Shown one piece after another: positions 19,101 through 28,048 of a stretch of DNA of 64,000 nucleotides. The stretch is taken from assembly GCF_004115925.1 (NCBI RefSeq), contig NZ_SDDX01000002.1:1-64000 (forward strand), written 5' to 3'. Under the pieces are notes generated by a model. The model worked only from the letters and a program-made list of their open reading frames with translations, was not told the DNA's origin and made no database searches. Origin of the DNA: Lelliottia nimipressuralis. Lineage in GTDB: Bacteria > Pseudomonadota > Gammaproteobacteria > Enterobacterales > Enterobacteriaceae. The first letter of the stretch is position 1; each line of letters starts with the position of its first letter. A program made the position numbers and the translations under genes.

Positions 19101-21779
19101 CAAGCGCTGCAAAATCAGATCATGGATCTGATTTATGCCGGGTCTGAAGCGAGCCTGCTGGATAAATCGGGCGGGATTTTTGTCCGTAACGGCGAACACC
19201 TCTCCACCGAGGACAAACTGCTGCTGATGAGCGTCGCGCACCTGTATCTCGACGATCGTGCAGGCGGATTGAACGAACAGCTGGATCAACGCATTCATAG
19301 CCTTAAAACCGTGCCTGCGCCCTTTATTGCGCACGGTGGATCGGGCGTTATTCAGCATATTCCCTGGACGCCGGATACGGGGCAACTGCTGCATTTCAAC
19401 GGCCACGGCGGTTTTTCTCAGGATGGCCGCGAGTACCAGATTGTCCTTCGGGAAAATGCCCCGACGCCCGCCCCCTGGTCGAATGTGCTGGCCAATGCCC
19501 GTTTCGGCAGCGTGCTGTCGGAGGCCGGGCAAGCCTACAGCTGGTATGAAAATGCCCATGAATATCGCATCACGCCGTGGGAAAACGATCCCGTCAGCGA
19601 CCCTGGCGGAGAGGTGTTTTACCTACGCGACGAAGAGAGCGGCGCGTGCTGGTCACCGACCACCTTACCCCTTCGCGGTGAAGGGGATTACCTCTCTCGC
19701 CACGGGTTCGGCTATAGCGTCTTTGGCCACCGGGAGAGCGGCATTGACAGCGAGCTGACGGTGCTGGTCGCCGAGCATGAGCCGGTCAAACTGGCGATCC
19801 TGACGCTCAGCAACAACTCCGGGCGGACACGAAAACTCTCCGTCACCGGATACGTGGCCTGGACGCTGGGTGAATCACGCTCGCAGTCGGCCCACCATAT
19901 AGTGACCCATGCGGCCAGCGTCAACGGCGGCTGCGGCGTGATGGCGAACAACTTTTACGGCGGCAACGGCAGCGGCCGTACGGCATTTTTCGCCGTCAGC
20001 GGTGCACACTGCTCCCTGACGGGCGATCGACGTGAGTTTCTGGGTCGCAACGGCTCCCTGCACGATCCGCTGGCGATGCGCTTGCACAGGCTGTCGGATA
20101 AAACCGGAGCCGGACTGGACCCTTGCGGTGCGGTGCAATCGGCTGCCACGGTGATCGACGGCGATCACAAGACCTTTATTTTTGTGCTGGGAGTGGGCGA
20201 CGATCCGGCACAAGCGCAGACGCTACTCAATCGCTATCTCAACGAAGAGGCCGCCCGCGAGGAGCTGAACAACGTTCACCGTTACTGGCACAGCGTGCTC
20301 GATAACATCGTGGTCAACACCCCGGACAGTGCCGTCAATCTGCTGACCAACGGCTGGCTGCTGTATCAAACGGTGGCCTGTCGTCTGATGGCGCGCAGCG
20401 GGTACTATCAGTCCGGGGGCGCATTTGGTTTCCGCGATCAGCTCCAGGATACGCTGGCCCTGAGCCACGCCGCGCCTGAACGCCTGCGGGACCAGATTGT
20501 GCTCTGCGCTTCCCGGCAGTTTATCGAGGGCGACGTGCAACACTGGTGGCATCCACCGCACGGCAACGGCGTGCGCACGCGCTGCTCGGACGATTATCTC
20601 TGGCTGCCGCTGGCGGTTTGTCACTATGTCGAGACTACCGGGGATAACGGCGTGCTTGAGCAACAGATTCCTTATCTGGAAGGCCGTCTCCTTCAGCCCG
20701 GCGAAGAGTCAGTGTACGACACGCCGATAGTGAGCGCCGTCGAAGAGACGCTGTGGCAGCACTGCGTAAAAGCCCTGCGTCATGGTTTGCAGTTCGGACA
20801 GCATGGTCTGCCGCTGATGGGCGCGGGCGACTGGAATGACGGCATGAACCGGGTCGGGATCGAGGGGAAAGGGGAAAGCGTCTGGCTTGGGTTCTTCCTG
20901 TACGACATTTTGCAGCGCTTCGCCGCTCTGGCTGAACAGCGTCAGGACGGGACGATAGCGGAACTGTGCCGCACCCAGGCGTCACGTTTGCAGAAAAACC
21001 TGGAAGCTTCCGGCTGGGACGGAGAGTGGTATCGTCGCGGCTATTTTGACGGCGGCGAACCGCTGGGGTCGAAGGCCTCTCAGGACTGCCGGATAGATGC
21101 CATCGCCCAAAGCTGGTCGGTGCTCTCCGGAGCCGCCGATCCGGTGCGCAGCGCGCGGGCAATGCAATCGCTGGATAAGCTGCTGGTCGATAACGACGCC
21201 GGGCTTATCAAACTGCTGACGCCACCGTTCGATGGCCACGGCCCGAACCCGGGCTACATTCAGGGCTATCTGCCCGGCGTGCGGGAAAACGGCGGGCAAT
21301 ATACCCACGGTGCGATCTGGGCGGTGATGGCCTTTGCCCGAATGGGCAATACAGAGCGGGCGTGGCAGCTGTGGTCGATGATCAATCCTATCAACCACGC
21401 TTTAACGGCCGATGACGTTGAACGGTATAAAACCGAGCCTTACGTCATGAGTGCTGACGTCTACAGCGTCGCGCCGCATAGCGGACGTGGGGGCTGGAGC
21501 TGGTATACCGGTTCAGCGGGATGGGCCTATCGCCTGCTCACAGAGGAGTTACTGGGGATAAAACGCTACGGTGAAACGTTTGTCGTACATGCGCAGTTAC
21601 CGCATGACTGGCCGTCACTCAACATGACCTATCAGCAAGGAAGTAGTCAGTATCACATTACGGTTTCGCGGGGTGGTGAAGCCTACCAGGTACGACTTGA
21701 TGGCGTTATGCTGCCTGATGACCGCATTCCGCTGATGAAGGATGGGCAATCTCATACGGTTGAGATTGTTCAGAATTAA
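13182..21779 (+). CDS. ndvB: Cyclic beta-1,2-glucan synthase-like giant protein (NdvB/Cgs)
   Basis: A membrane protein of 2865 aa, almost exactly the size of Brucella Cgs. Known members make cyclic beta-1,2-glucan from UDP-glucose and release it to the periplasm. Hydrophobic clusters lie near residues 423-475, 828-873 and 955-1000. Between the first two is a GT84 glycosyltransferase domain with D639-S-D641 (TLDSDTLLP) and R787-W-IRGDWQ. A glycoamylase-like domain follows near 1370-1395 (SGSMFEYLMPNLVMPTWPG). The C-terminal GH94 phosphorylase part carries GDWNDGMN (D2550-D2553) and HSGRGGWSWYTGSAG near 2765. The frame is intact. The start is uncertain: the ATG at 13182 has a poor ribosome binding site, and the ATGs at 13203 and 13209 are alternatives. 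It sits at the hscC/djl locus of E. coli. The glycan product is inferred. Confidence 0.88.
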   Translation: MSHQSNPMKMSLKSWRSRSRSLPPVNVSALKGHEPVPENSLQAELFSTAQMARYGQKLARSHKLSPDKLPYYLLKRLDDNEAVITQNCYDLNAGKKATIMPAGEWLLDNYYLIEEQIRIVRQHLPKNFGKGLPALASPHDCPRIYAIAAEAIAHGDGRWDATSLTSYISAYQQETPLTLGEVWALPGMLRLALIENLRRVSIDVVKAQQERNLADSWVTRIFECAENTPADLIMVIADLARSSPPLTSAFVAELVRRLQGRGNMLALPLTWVEQRLAEQGVTTDTLIHRFNQQLAASQLSVSNSIAGLRLLSETNWADFAEAMSVVEQTLRQDPAGIYPLMHFDTRDHYRHVIEVLARDSRFSELEVARRVLALASENAPETPGAHIGYYLKGEGRQQLEILLTADASRLIRLRHSFNQIPLMSWLGSLSLLTTAATAEILHRTAQQGMGWLLILLALPLIIVLSQLASDLLSEATTRFRTPRPLPRMDFSSGIPPESATMVVIPCLLTSADGISKLITRLEVCWLGNQSDHLCFALLTDFADSAEEYSPQNSALLDQAMSHVQDLNRRYPASRPLFYLLHRNPEWNPQQGVWMGYERKRGKLALLNSWLRHPDKQFSSVADLPAHQRPAPIKYVITLDSDTLLPRDTAHKLAATMAHPLNRPEYDAARQRVVKGYGILQPGMAEEMPRNGQGRYAAMCSSIAGNNPYSMMSSDIYQDLFNEGSFVGKGIYDVDIFVQATHNTCPENLVLSHDLLEGCYARSGLLSEVLLYEQYPNNYLSDVARRTRWIRGDWQLLNWLKPRVRKADGTRDKNPLSALSYWKLFDNLRRSLVAPSLLALLFCTLLWVPNPLYWLSVLALVWLLPTGLAVAWDLINKPARRHTVQHLLLVASGALKRLSRIGLTVATLPHEAGYSLYAIAVTFWRLGFSHRNLSQWASFSPDDDVAKTSPLRFYRAMWMNVACGVALNVLTAHIAPMFSFIALPLSLLWCLTPLLLSWMSRQPARRTFSPNKEQKLLLRQTSREIWAFFETFATAKENGLPPDNYQEIPHPVIAHRTSPTNIGLSLMANLTSWDFGYLPIGEVLQRVTLTLDTLDKMEHFRGHLYNWYDTQTLAPLSPRYVSSVDSGNMAGHLLTLREGLTAMRNQPVLNCTQVLAGLNDTLGILEKHWGQHAPTGLRLLRKHCLNANAMSPAQVYLELKQMRTQSNHLTALCHQDDKLVLRWIEHLQRQLVQLCHEWSHLLGWLTPAYDSPTLPSLSELAQATHRGEGTPSTSAITLARMRLNIITELEQRLNEHARMDFTFLYSEVTSLLSIGYNCDSNMLDKSHYDLLPSEIRLTSFLAIATNQLPQKSWYALGRLFTTIENETALMSWSGSMFEYLMPNLVMPTWPGSLLDEMSQSAVMRQIHWGKERGVPWGVSESGYHAFDVQQNYQYQAFGVPGLGLRRGLADDMVVAPYATLLALMIAPQKACDNLLRLEKNGARGEFGFYEALDYTPSRLASGQLYAVVQSWMAHHQGMAFQALAHVLLDAPMADRFMASTAFQSASLLLQERVPDAVDLYSPRRHFESHEGRVKPVHYEPRIFTTPDNLIPEVQLLSNSHYHLMMTHTGGSYSRWNDLALTRWRSDTTRDNWGAFCYIRDLQSGETWSNTWQPMGDADSSDEVIFTDAGAEFRRTLGSLSVKTQVVVSPEDDIELRRVTLLHRGRQPRTIELTTYAEVVLAPANSDLAHPSFSKLFIQTELVPAQNAILCHRRPRAPDEKSPWLFHMMVVQGSSQPRASFETDRAAFLGRGRHPADALAIGQSGPLSNSSGSVLDPVLAIRQSITLQPGQPVTVDILYGVSENRQQSLTLLEKYRDHPIADRVFELAWSHSLVVLRQINANEDDAALFNRLAGAILYPCQELRADSQTLSRNRRGQSGLWGWAISGDLPIVLLSISSEESILSITTLIQAHRYWRLKGLAVDLVILNESPGGYQQALQNQIMDLIYAGSEASLLDKSGGIFVRNGEHLSTEDKLLLMSVAHLYLDDRAGGLNEQLDQRIHSLKTVPAPFIAHGGSGVIQHIPWTPDTGQLLHFNGHGGFSQDGREYQIVLRENAPTPAPWSNVLANARFGSVLSEAGQAYSWYENAHEYRITPWENDPVSDPGGEVFYLRDEESGACWSPTTLPLRGEGDYLSRHGFGYSVFGHRESGIDSELTVLVAEHEPVKLAILTLSNNSGRTRKLSVTGYVAWTLGESRSQSAHHIVTHAASVNGGCGVMANNFYGGNGSGRTAFFAVSGAHCSLTGDRREFLGRNGSLHDPLAMRLHRLSDKTGAGLDPCGAVQSAATVIDGDHKTFIFVLGVGDDPAQAQTLLNRYLNEEAAREELNNVHRYWHSVLDNIVVNTPDSAVNLLTNGWLLYQTVACRLMARSGYYQSGGAFGFRDQLQDTLALSHAAPERLRDQIVLCASRQFIEGDVQHWWHPPHGNGVRTRCSDDYLWLPLAVCHYVETTGDNGVLEQQIPYLEGRLLQPGEESVYDTPIVSAVEETLWQHCVKALRHGLQFGQHGLPLMGAGDWNDGMNRVGIEGKGESVWLGFFLYDILQRFAALAEQRQDGTIAELCRTQASRLQKNLEASGWDGEWYRRGYFDGGEPLGSKASQDCRIDAIAQSWSVLSGAADPVRSARAMQSLDKLLVDNDAGLIKLLTPPFDGHGPNPGYIQGYLPGVRENGGQYTHGAIWAVMAFARMGNTERAWQLWSMINPINHALTADDVERYKTEPYVMSADVYSVAPHSGRGGWSWYTGSAGWAYRLLTEELLGIKRYGETFVVHAQLPHDWPSLNMTYQQGSSQYHITVSRGGEAYQVRLDGVMLPDDRIPLMKDGQSHTVEIVQN

Positions 21780-21797
21780 TTTCTGAAAACAGGCGCA

Positions 21798-22031
21798 TTA
21801 ACACCTGCCGTTAATGCGCTGATTATCGCGGAGGACATCAATTGCCGTTTGCATCGCAATTTTATTATCCCGCTTTTTTTGCTGCGCTTGCATCACTTGC
21901 AAATATTCGAGCAACGTTCGGGTATTGATCGGCCTTCCCTGCTTACCCACAGCCAGGACGGCTTCACCTAAAATAATTTTGACGGGCGGTAATTGTGCGG
22001 GGTACCAGTCGAGGGTGTCTTCTGATTTCAT
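21798..22031 (-). CDS. Small YmgB/AriR-like protein, 77 aa
   Basis: Not recognised with certainty. The helical pattern ILGEAVLAVGKQGRPINTR followed by a LLEYLQVMQ helix and a final AIDVLRD helix resembles the YcgZ/YmgA/AriR family, small dimeric proteins controlling biofilm and acid resistance. That match is judged from spacing only. It converges on ndvB, with only 18 nt between the stop codons. It is AT-richer than ndvB. Confidence 0.5.
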   Translation of the reverse strand: MKSEDTLDWYPAQLPPVKIILGEAVLAVGKQGRPINTRTLLEYLQVMQAQQKKRDNKIAMQTAIDVLRDNQRINGRC

Positions 22032-22176
22032 TATAAAATTCTCACGGAAGGGTATTATATCATAAATCCTGTCTGAATTCCCGGTCCCCTTTTACGCCAT
22101 GAATGCGCCAGAATATTACCCGTAAACGTCAGCATAAAAGCGTATAATTAATAACCACCCTTGAGAGTATTCATTT

Positions 22177-22353
22177 ATGTCCTATACCAGTGGCCTTCGG
22201 GAATTTAAAGAGCGGCCTGTACACGTGGCCTGCCCGGTCTGTTCCCACAGGGCCGATCAAAAAGCGGGGAAGATGCGAAAGGATGCGGTGCTTGAATGCC
22301 CCTCATGCGGATTACTTTTCCGCCCCTCCGAATGCTGGTGCATTGGAGGATAA
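22177..22353 (+). CDS. Second mini zinc-ribbon protein, 58 aa
   Basis: Starts MSYTSGLREFKERPVHV. The ribbon has C19PVC22 and C41PSC44, then a short tail ending SECWCIGG that adds two more cysteines. It has the same architecture as the 54-aa protein at 12881 (two CPxC knuckles 18 residues apart, LF after the second knuckle) but a different N-terminus. No strong ribosome binding site is visible (GAG at 22163). The next gene starts 20 nt after the stop, so the two may form an operon. Confidence 0.7.
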   Translation: MSYTSGLREFKERPVHVACPVCSHRADQKAGKMRKDAVLECPSCGLLFRPSECWCIGG

Positions 22354-22373
22354 CCTTAACCGAGGCCATCATC

Positions 22374-22649
22374 ATGAAAACCAGGAAAGCTGTTTTTATT
22401 GAAGGTCATATTGTAGCTAATCGACGGCTTGGCGAATCCTGCCACCCTTTTTGTATTCACAGCGTCATGTTCAGTAATGGAAAATATGCCATTGTGCGGG
22501 CTGAGTCCGGGATCTGTTTTAACCCCGGAGAAATTATTCAACGCTACGATTGCGAATGGTTTTTCCACGACCAGAAAATTCATCTACTGCCTTTTCAGTA
22601 CATTAAAGAAAACGAATCTCTGCGGCAATTATCTGAATATGAAACCTGA
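22374..22649 (+). CDS. Hypothetical protein, 91 aa
   Basis: Not recognised. It starts MKTRKAVFIEGHIVANRRLG, with GAGG 8 nt before the ATG. It has three cysteines (CHPFC, then a third in SGICFNPGE), several aromatic residues and a C-terminal HLLPFQYIKENESL. It has no signal peptide and no membrane segment. It directly follows the 58-aa zinc-ribbon gene in the same direction. Codon use and the spacing to leuS are compatible with a real gene. Confidence 0.6.
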   Translation: MKTRKAVFIEGHIVANRRLGESCHPFCIHSVMFSNGKYAIVRAESGICFNPGEIIQRYDCEWFFHDQKIHLLPFQYIKENESLRQLSEYET

Positions 22650-22829
22650 TACCCCCTCACACCGGGTTACTGTCAGTTATATTGTCAACGCCAGTGACGC
22701 TCGCTATATGAATAATAAAACGCGCGCCGAGCCTGCTGCCTAAAAATGGATGCCCCTCACTTTTGGGTGGACGAACCGGTCGCCAGGGCCACATCGCGTG
22801 ACGTTAACGCATTTGCGTGAAAGGCTGTT

Positions 22830-22859
22830 TTGACGCAGGCGTTTGGGCTATGCTATGCG
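22830..22859 (+). promoter_or_regulatory. Likely leuS promoter
   Basis: TTGACG (22830-22835), an 18-nt spacer and TATGCG (22854-22859) lie about 65 nt before the leuS ATG. Confidence 0.45.
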
Positions 22860-22924
22860 GATCTGAAATACCACATCCATTGGCTACGTTTGTAGCTGTA
22901 TTGAGAACAGGACCACTGGCTGCC

Positions 22925-25507
22925 ATGCAAGAGCAATACCGCCCGGAAGAGATAGAATCAAAAGTCCAGCAACACTGGGACGAGAAGCGTACCTTTGAAG
23001 TCACTGAAGACGAGAGCAAAGAGAAGTATTACTGCCTGTCGATGCTTCCCTATCCTTCTGGTCGACTACACATGGGCCACGTGCGTAACTACACCATCGG
23101 TGATGTGATTGCACGCTACCAGCGTATGCTGGGCAAAAACGTGCTGCAGCCCATCGGCTGGGATGCGTTTGGTCTGCCAGCCGAAGGCGCGGCCGTCAAA
23201 AACAACACGGCTCCTGCGCCGTGGACTTACGACAACATCGCCTACATGAAAAACCAGCTCAAAATGCTGGGCTTTGGTTACGACTGGAGCCGCGAGCTGG
23301 CGACCTGCACCCCGGAATACTACCGCTGGGAGCAAAAATTCTTCACCGAGCTGTATAAAAAAGGCCTGGTGTATAAGAAAACTTCTGCCGTTAACTGGTG
23401 CCCGAACGACCAGACCGTTCTCGCGAACGAACAGGTTATCGACGGCTGCTGCTGGCGCTGCGACACCAAAGTTGAGCGTAAAGAGATCCCTCAGTGGTTT
23501 ATCAAAATCACCGCTTACGCCGACGAACTGCTGCGCGACCTGGATACGCTGGATCACTGGCCAGATACTGTTAAAACCATGCAGCGCAACTGGATTGGCC
23601 GTTCTGAAGGCGTCGAAATCACCTTTGACGTGCAGAACAGCGATCAAAAACTGACGGTTTACACCACGCGCCCTGACACCTTCATGGGGTCCACCTACCT
23701 GGCCGTGGCTGCCGGTCACCCGCTGGCACAGCAGGCGGCGGCGACCAATCCTGAACTGGCTGCTTTCATCGACGAATGCCGCAACACCAAAGTGGCCGAA
23801 GCCGAAATGGCAACCATGGAGAAACGTGGCGTCGCGACGGGCTTTAACGCCATTCATCCGCTGACCGGTGAAGCAATCCCGGTCTGGGCGGCTAACTTCG
23901 TGCTGATGGAATACGGCACCGGTGCCGTGATGGCGGTTCCAGGCCACGATCAGCGCGATTACGAATTTGCGACCAAATACGGCCTGACTATTAAGCCGGT
24001 AATCCTGGCCGCCGACGGTTCTGAACCGGATCTGTCCGAGCAGGCGCTGACTGAAAAAGGCACCCTGTTCAACTCCGGCGAATTTAGCGGCCTGAGCTTC
24101 GAAGAGGGCTTCAACGCTATCGCTGACAAACTGGCCGCGCTGGGCGTGGGCGAGCGTAAAGTGAACTATCGTCTGCGCGACTGGGGTGTTTCCCGTCAGC
24201 GTTACTGGGGTGCACCGATTCCTATGGTGACGCTGGAAGACGGTACTGTAATCCCAACGCCTGAAGATCAGCTGCCGGTGATCCTGCCGGAAGATGTGGT
24301 GATGGATGGGATCAGCAGCCCAATCAAGGCCGATCCTGAGTGGGCAAAAACCACCGTCAACGGCCAGCCTGCCCTGCGTGAAACCGACACCTTCGATACC
24401 TTTATGGAATCGTCCTGGTACTACGCGCGCTACACTTGCCCGCAGTATCAGGAAGGGATGCTGGACGCCAAAGCGGCCAACTACTGGCTGCCGGTAGACA
24501 TCTATATCGGCGGTATCGAACACGCCATCATGCACCTGCTCTACTTCCGCTTCTTCCACAAACTGATGCGCGATGCGGGCCTGGTGAACTCTGATGAGCC
24601 AGCCAAACAGCTGCTGTGTCAGGGTATGGTTCTGGCAGATGCGTTCTACTATCTCGGCGAAAACGGCGAGCGTAACTGGGTTTCTCCGGTTGACGCTATC
24701 GTTGAGCGCGACGAGAAAGGCCGTATCGTGAAAGCCAAAGACGCGGCAGGCCACGAGCTGGTGTATACCGGCATGAGCAAAATGTCGAAGTCCAAAAACA
24801 ACGGCATCGACCCGCAGGTCATGGTAGAGCGCTACGGCGCGGATACCGTGCGTCTGTTCATGATGTTTGCGTCTCCGGCGGATATGACTCTGGAGTGGCA
24901 GGAATCCGGCGTAGAAGGCGCGAACCGCTTCCTGAAACGCGTCTGGAAACTGGTTTACGAGCACACCTCTCAGGGTGAGGCTCCGGCACTGAATGTGGCG
25001 GCACTGAGCGAAGATCAGCAGGCGCTGCGTCGCGATGTTCACAAAACTATCGCAAAAGTGACCGATGATATTGGTCGTCGTCAGACCTTCAATACCGCAA
25101 TTGCGGCTATTATGGAACTGATGAACAAGCTGGCGAGAGCCCCGCAGGAAGGTGAGCAGGATCGTGCCTTGATGCGTGAAGCGCTTCTGGCTATCGTTCG
25201 CATGCTGAACCCGTTCACGCCTCACGCCAGCTTTACCCTGTGGCAGGAGCTGAAAGGTGAAGGCGATATCGATAACGCACCGTGGCCGGTTGCTGATGAA
25301 GCCGCTATGGTTGAGAACACCACGCTGGTGGTGGTTCAGGTTAACGGTAAAGTGCGCGGTAAAATTACTGTTGCCGTCGATGCAACGGAAGAACAGGTTC
25401 GTGAACGCGCAGGCCAGGAACATCTGGTTGCGAAGTACCTTGATGGCGTTACCGTACGTAAAGTGATCTATGTACCGGGTAAACTGCTGAATCTGGTCGT
25501 TGGCTAA
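22925..25507 (+). CDS. leuS: Leucyl-tRNA synthetase LeuS
   Basis: A class I aminoacyl-tRNA synthetase that charges tRNA-Leu. The HIGH-type motif is [15 protein letters not shown], the KMSKS motif is KMSKSKNN, and between them lies the CP1 editing domain with its threonine-rich [12 protein letters not shown] segment. It is 860 aa from the ATG at 22925, exactly the E. coli length. The upstream open frame (36 codons) crosses the promoter and is not coding. lptE follows after 14 nt. Confidence 0.98.
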   Translation: MQEQYRPEEIESKVQQHWDEKRTFEVTEDESKEKYYCLSMLPYPSGRLHMGHVRNYTIGDVIARYQRMLGKNVLQPIGWDAFGLPAEGAAVKNNTAPAPWTYDNIAYMKNQLKMLGFGYDWSRELATCTPEYYRWEQKFFTELYKKGLVYKKTSAVNWCPNDQTVLANEQVIDGCCWRCDTKVERKEIPQWFIKITAYADELLRDLDTLDHWPDTVKTMQRNWIGRSEGVEITFDVQNSDQKLTVYTTRPDTFMGSTYLAVAAGHPLAQQAAATNPELAAFIDECRNTKVAEAEMATMEKRGVATGFNAIHPLTGEAIPVWAANFVLMEYGTGAVMAVPGHDQRDYEFATKYGLTIKPVILAADGSEPDLSEQALTEKGTLFNSGEFSGLSFEEGFNAIADKLAALGVGERKVNYRLRDWGVSRQRYWGAPIPMVTLEDGTVIPTPEDQLPVILPEDVVMDGISSPIKADPEWAKTTVNGQPALRETDTFDTFMESSWYYARYTCPQYQEGMLDAKAANYWLPVDIYIGGIEHAIMHLLYFRFFHKLMRDAGLVNSDEPAKQLLCQGMVLADAFYYLGENGERNWVSPVDAIVERDEKGRIVKAKDAAGHELVYTGMSKMSKSKNNGIDPQVMVERYGADTVRLFMMFASPADMTLEWQESGVEGANRFLKRVWKLVYEHTSQGEAPALNVAALSEDQQALRRDVHKTIAKVTDDIGRRQTFNTAIAAIMELMNKLARAPQEGEQDRALMREALLAIVRMLNPFTPHASFTLWQELKGEGDIDNAPWPVADEAAMVENTTLVVVQVNGKVRGKITVAVDATEEQVRERAGQEHLVAKYLDGVTVRKVIYVPGKLLNLVVG

Positions 25508-25521
25508 GCGCGGGAGGAAAC

Positions 25522-26091
25522 GTGCGACAACTGGCAACAATACTCTTATCTCTGGCGGTGCTTGTCACCGCAGGTTGTGGCTGGCATCTGCGCAATACCA
25601 CGGCAGTGCCGCCTCAGATGAAAACGATGATCTTCGATTCCGGGGATCCTAATGGTCCATTGAGCCGCGCCATTCGTAACCAGCTGCGTCTTAACGGCGT
25701 TGAGCTGATCGAAAAAGGCACATTGCGTCAGGATGTTCCATCGTTCCGTGTATTAAGCTCCGTACTGAGCAAAGACACGGCGTCCATCTTCCAGGATGGC
25801 CGTACGGCGGAATACCAGATGGTGATGTCGGTGAGTGCTGCCGTGCTGGTGCCGGGTAAAGACATTTATCCGATCAGTACCAAAGTCTACCGTTCGTTCT
25901 TTGATAACCCACAAACTGCGCTGGCAAAAGATGCCGAGCAGCAAATTATCATCAACGAAATGTACGACAAGGCGGCGGAACAGCTGATCCGTAAATTGCC
26001 AAGCATTCAGATGGCGTCAAAAGACACCAGCACGGAACACTCTGTGCCACTGGATACCACACCGCAAGTTACCGGAACGCTGGGTAACTAA
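25522..26091 (+). CDS. lptE: LPS-assembly lipoprotein LptE
   Basis: An outer-membrane lipoprotein that plugs the LptD barrel and is needed for LPS insertion. It has a lipoprotein signal peptide with lipobox VTAGC, the acylated Cys being residue 19. The GTG start at 25522 has GGGAGGA 4 nt upstream. It is 189 aa (E. coli 193), with a Thr/Ser-rich C-terminal tail. It overlaps holA (TAATG). Confidence 0.96.
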   Translation: MRQLATILLSLAVLVTAGCGWHLRNTTAVPPQMKTMIFDSGDPNGPLSRAIRNQLRLNGVELIEKGTLRQDVPSFRVLSSVLSKDTASIFQDGRTAEYQMVMSVSAAVLVPGKDIYPISTKVYRSFFDNPQTALAKDAEQQIIINEMYDKAAEQLIRKLPSIQMASKDTSTEHSVPLDTTPQVTGTLGN

Positions 26092-27122
26092 TGGTTCGGT
26101 TGTATCCTGAACAACTCCGCGCGCAGCTCAATGAAGGGCTGCGCGCGGCGTATCTGCTCCTCGGAAACGATCCCCTTTTACTTCAGGAAAGCCAGGATGC
26201 CGTGCGCCAGGTCGCCGCGTCTCAGGGCTTCGATGAACATCACGCTTTCCAGATAGACAACAGCACCGACTGGCAGACACTCTTTTCCCTGTGCCAAGCG
26301 ATGAGCCTGTTTGCCTCGCGCCAGACGATTTTGGTCCAGCTGCCGGAAAATGGCCCGAATGCGGCGATTAACGAACAGCTCACCACGCTGGTCAGCCTGC
26401 TGCACAACGATTTACTGCTGATTGTTCGCGGGAATAAACTCACCAAAGCGCAGGAAAATGCGGCCTGGTTTACCCAGCTCGCGGCCCATTCTGTGCAGGT
26501 GACCTGCCAAACCCCTGAACAGGCGCAGCTGCCGAAGTGGGTGGCAGTCCGGGCGAAGCAGCTCAATTTGCAGCTGGATGACGCGGCCAATCAGCTGCTG
26601 TGCTATTGCTATGAAGGCAATCTGCTGGCGCTGGCGCAGGCGCTGGATCGCCTGTCACTGCTGTGGCCGGACGGCAAACTGACGTTACCGCGTGTTGAAC
26701 AGGCGGTGAACGATGCGGCGCACTTTACCCCTTTCCACTGGGTCGATGCGTTGCTGGCGGCCAAGAGCAAACGCGCACTGCACATTTTGCAGCAGCTGCG
26801 GCTCGAAGGCAGTGAGCCGGTGATTTTGCTGCGCACGCTGCAGCGTGAACTGTTATTGCTCAACACCCTGAAACGCCAGTCGGCCAACATGCCGCTGCGC
26901 GCCCTGTTCGATAAACATCGCGTCTGGCAAAACCGCCGCGCCATGACCACCGAGGCAGTTAATCGCCTCAGCGCCGAGCAGCTTCGTCAGGCGGTGCATC
27001 TGCTGACACGCGCCGAACTGACGCTGAAGCAGGATTACGGTCAGTCGGTCTGGGCGGAGCTGGAAAGTCTTTCCCTTCTGCTGTGCCATAAGGCGCTGGC
27101 AGACGTCTTTATTGATGGTTGA
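26091..27122 (+). CDS. holA: DNA polymerase III delta subunit HolA
   Basis: The wrench subunit of the clamp loader that opens the beta clamp. It is 343 aa, as in E. coli. The N-terminal region [20 protein letters not shown] is typical, followed by the AAA+-like fold without a functional P-loop. It overlaps lptE by one base. Confidence 0.96.
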   Translation: MVRLYPEQLRAQLNEGLRAAYLLLGNDPLLLQESQDAVRQVAASQGFDEHHAFQIDNSTDWQTLFSLCQAMSLFASRQTILVQLPENGPNAAINEQLTTLVSLLHNDLLLIVRGNKLTKAQENAAWFTQLAAHSVQVTCQTPEQAQLPKWVAVRAKQLNLQLDDAANQLLCYCYEGNLLALAQALDRLSLLWPDGKLTLPRVEQAVNDAAHFTPFHWVDALLAAKSKRALHILQQLRLEGSEPVILLRTLQRELLLLNTLKRQSANMPLRALFDKHRVWQNRRAMTTEAVNRLSAEQLRQAVHLLTRAELTLKQDYGQSVWAELESLSLLLCHKALADVFIDG

Positions 27123-27123
27123 T

Positions 27124-27780
27124 ATGAGTTCTTTACAGGCGTTGTATGGCGGCACCTTTGATCCGGTCCATTATGGGCATCTGAAGCCGGTCGAAATTCT
27201 GGCGAATCTGATTGGCCTGCAGCGCGTGATCATCATGCCGAATAATGTTCCCCCGCACCGCCCGCAGCCTGAAGCGACCAGTGAACAGCGCAAAGAGATG
27301 CTGGCGCTGGCCATCGCCGATAAGCCGCTGTTTCAGCTTGATGAGCGCGAACTGCGCCGGGATACGCCATCCTATACTTCGCAAACGTTGCAGGAGTGGC
27401 GCGCTGAGCGCGGCCCGACACAACCGCTGGGATTTATCATCGGCCAGGACTCATTGCTCAATTTCCCTTCCTGGCATCAATACGAAACCATTCTGCAAAA
27501 CAGCCATCTTATCGTCTGCCGCCGTCCGGGTTATCCGTTGACCATGAAGGAAGAGCAGCATCAGGCCTGGCTGGACACCCATCTGACAAACGATGTGGAA
27601 GATCTGCACACCCTGCCTGCCGGTAAAATTTATCTGGCCGAGACGCCGTGGTTTGATATCTCCGCCACCCTGATTCGCGAACGGCTTCAGCAGGATTTAT
27701 CCTGCGACGATATGCTGCCCGCGCCAGTGCTCCACTATATCCATCAACACGGGTTGTATCAGAAAAGCGCAGATGAATGA
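27124..27780 (+). CDS. nadD: Nicotinate-nucleotide adenylyltransferase NadD
   Basis: Adenylates nicotinate mononucleotide in NAD synthesis. It has the nucleotidyltransferase motif [12 protein letters not shown] at the N-terminus and [10 protein letters not shown] near the C-terminus. The ATG at 27124 gives 218 aa (E. coli 213); in-frame ATGs at 27112 and 27115 overlap the end of holA. Unlike E. coli, cobC does not follow. Confidence 0.95.
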   Translation: MSSLQALYGGTFDPVHYGHLKPVEILANLIGLQRVIIMPNNVPPHRPQPEATSEQRKEMLALAIADKPLFQLDERELRRDTPSYTSQTLQEWRAERGPTQPLGFIIGQDSLLNFPSWHQYETILQNSHLIVCRRPGYPLTMKEEQHQAWLDTHLTNDVEDLHTLPAGKIYLAETPWFDISATLIRERLQQDLSCDDMLPAPVLHYIHQHGLYQKSADE

Positions 27781-27819
27781 GGGGAAGCGCGAAAATTCGC
27801 GTTATTCACCGCCGCGCCA

Positions 27820-27847
27820 TTGACAGCCCTCTTCAGGCTGATATCCT
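27820..27847 (+). promoter_or_regulatory. Possible promoter for rsfS-rlmH-mrdA
   Basis: TTGACA (27820-27825), a 16-nt spacer and TATCCT (27842-27847) lie in the 268-nt gap after nadD. A second -10-like TATACT stands at 27992-27997, 52 nt before rsfS, without a clear -35. The gap holds no gene I can support; E. coli has cobC here. Confidence 0.4.
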
Positions 27848-28048
27848 CCGCAGCCTGACTTCCTGCCAGTCGTTGCCAAATAGAAATTGTTTTACAAAAA
27901 TGGCGATGCATTGTCAGGCCGGGGATGGGATGATACCCGCCTTTAAAAGTCCGTCAGGTGACATTTGTCCCGACACAGCCGCCAGTTAAGGTATACTGCC
28001 AGGCTATCCATTTAATCGTTGCTCAACTTCACTCACCAGGGGGAAAAC

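Noticed and set aside
17967-19559. 530-aa open frame antisense to ndvB
   Set aside because: Shadow of the high-GC ndvB coding frame; no motifs, and ndvB itself carries clear catalytic motifs here.
23066-25540. 824-aa open frame antisense to leuS
   Set aside because: Arises from codon bias of leuS on the other strand; no ribosome binding site, no recognisable domain, composition rich in His, Arg and Gln typical of shadow frames.
27777-27989. 70-aa frame after nadD
   Set aside because: Overlaps promoter-like elements, not similar to CobC, no ribosome binding site of its own.
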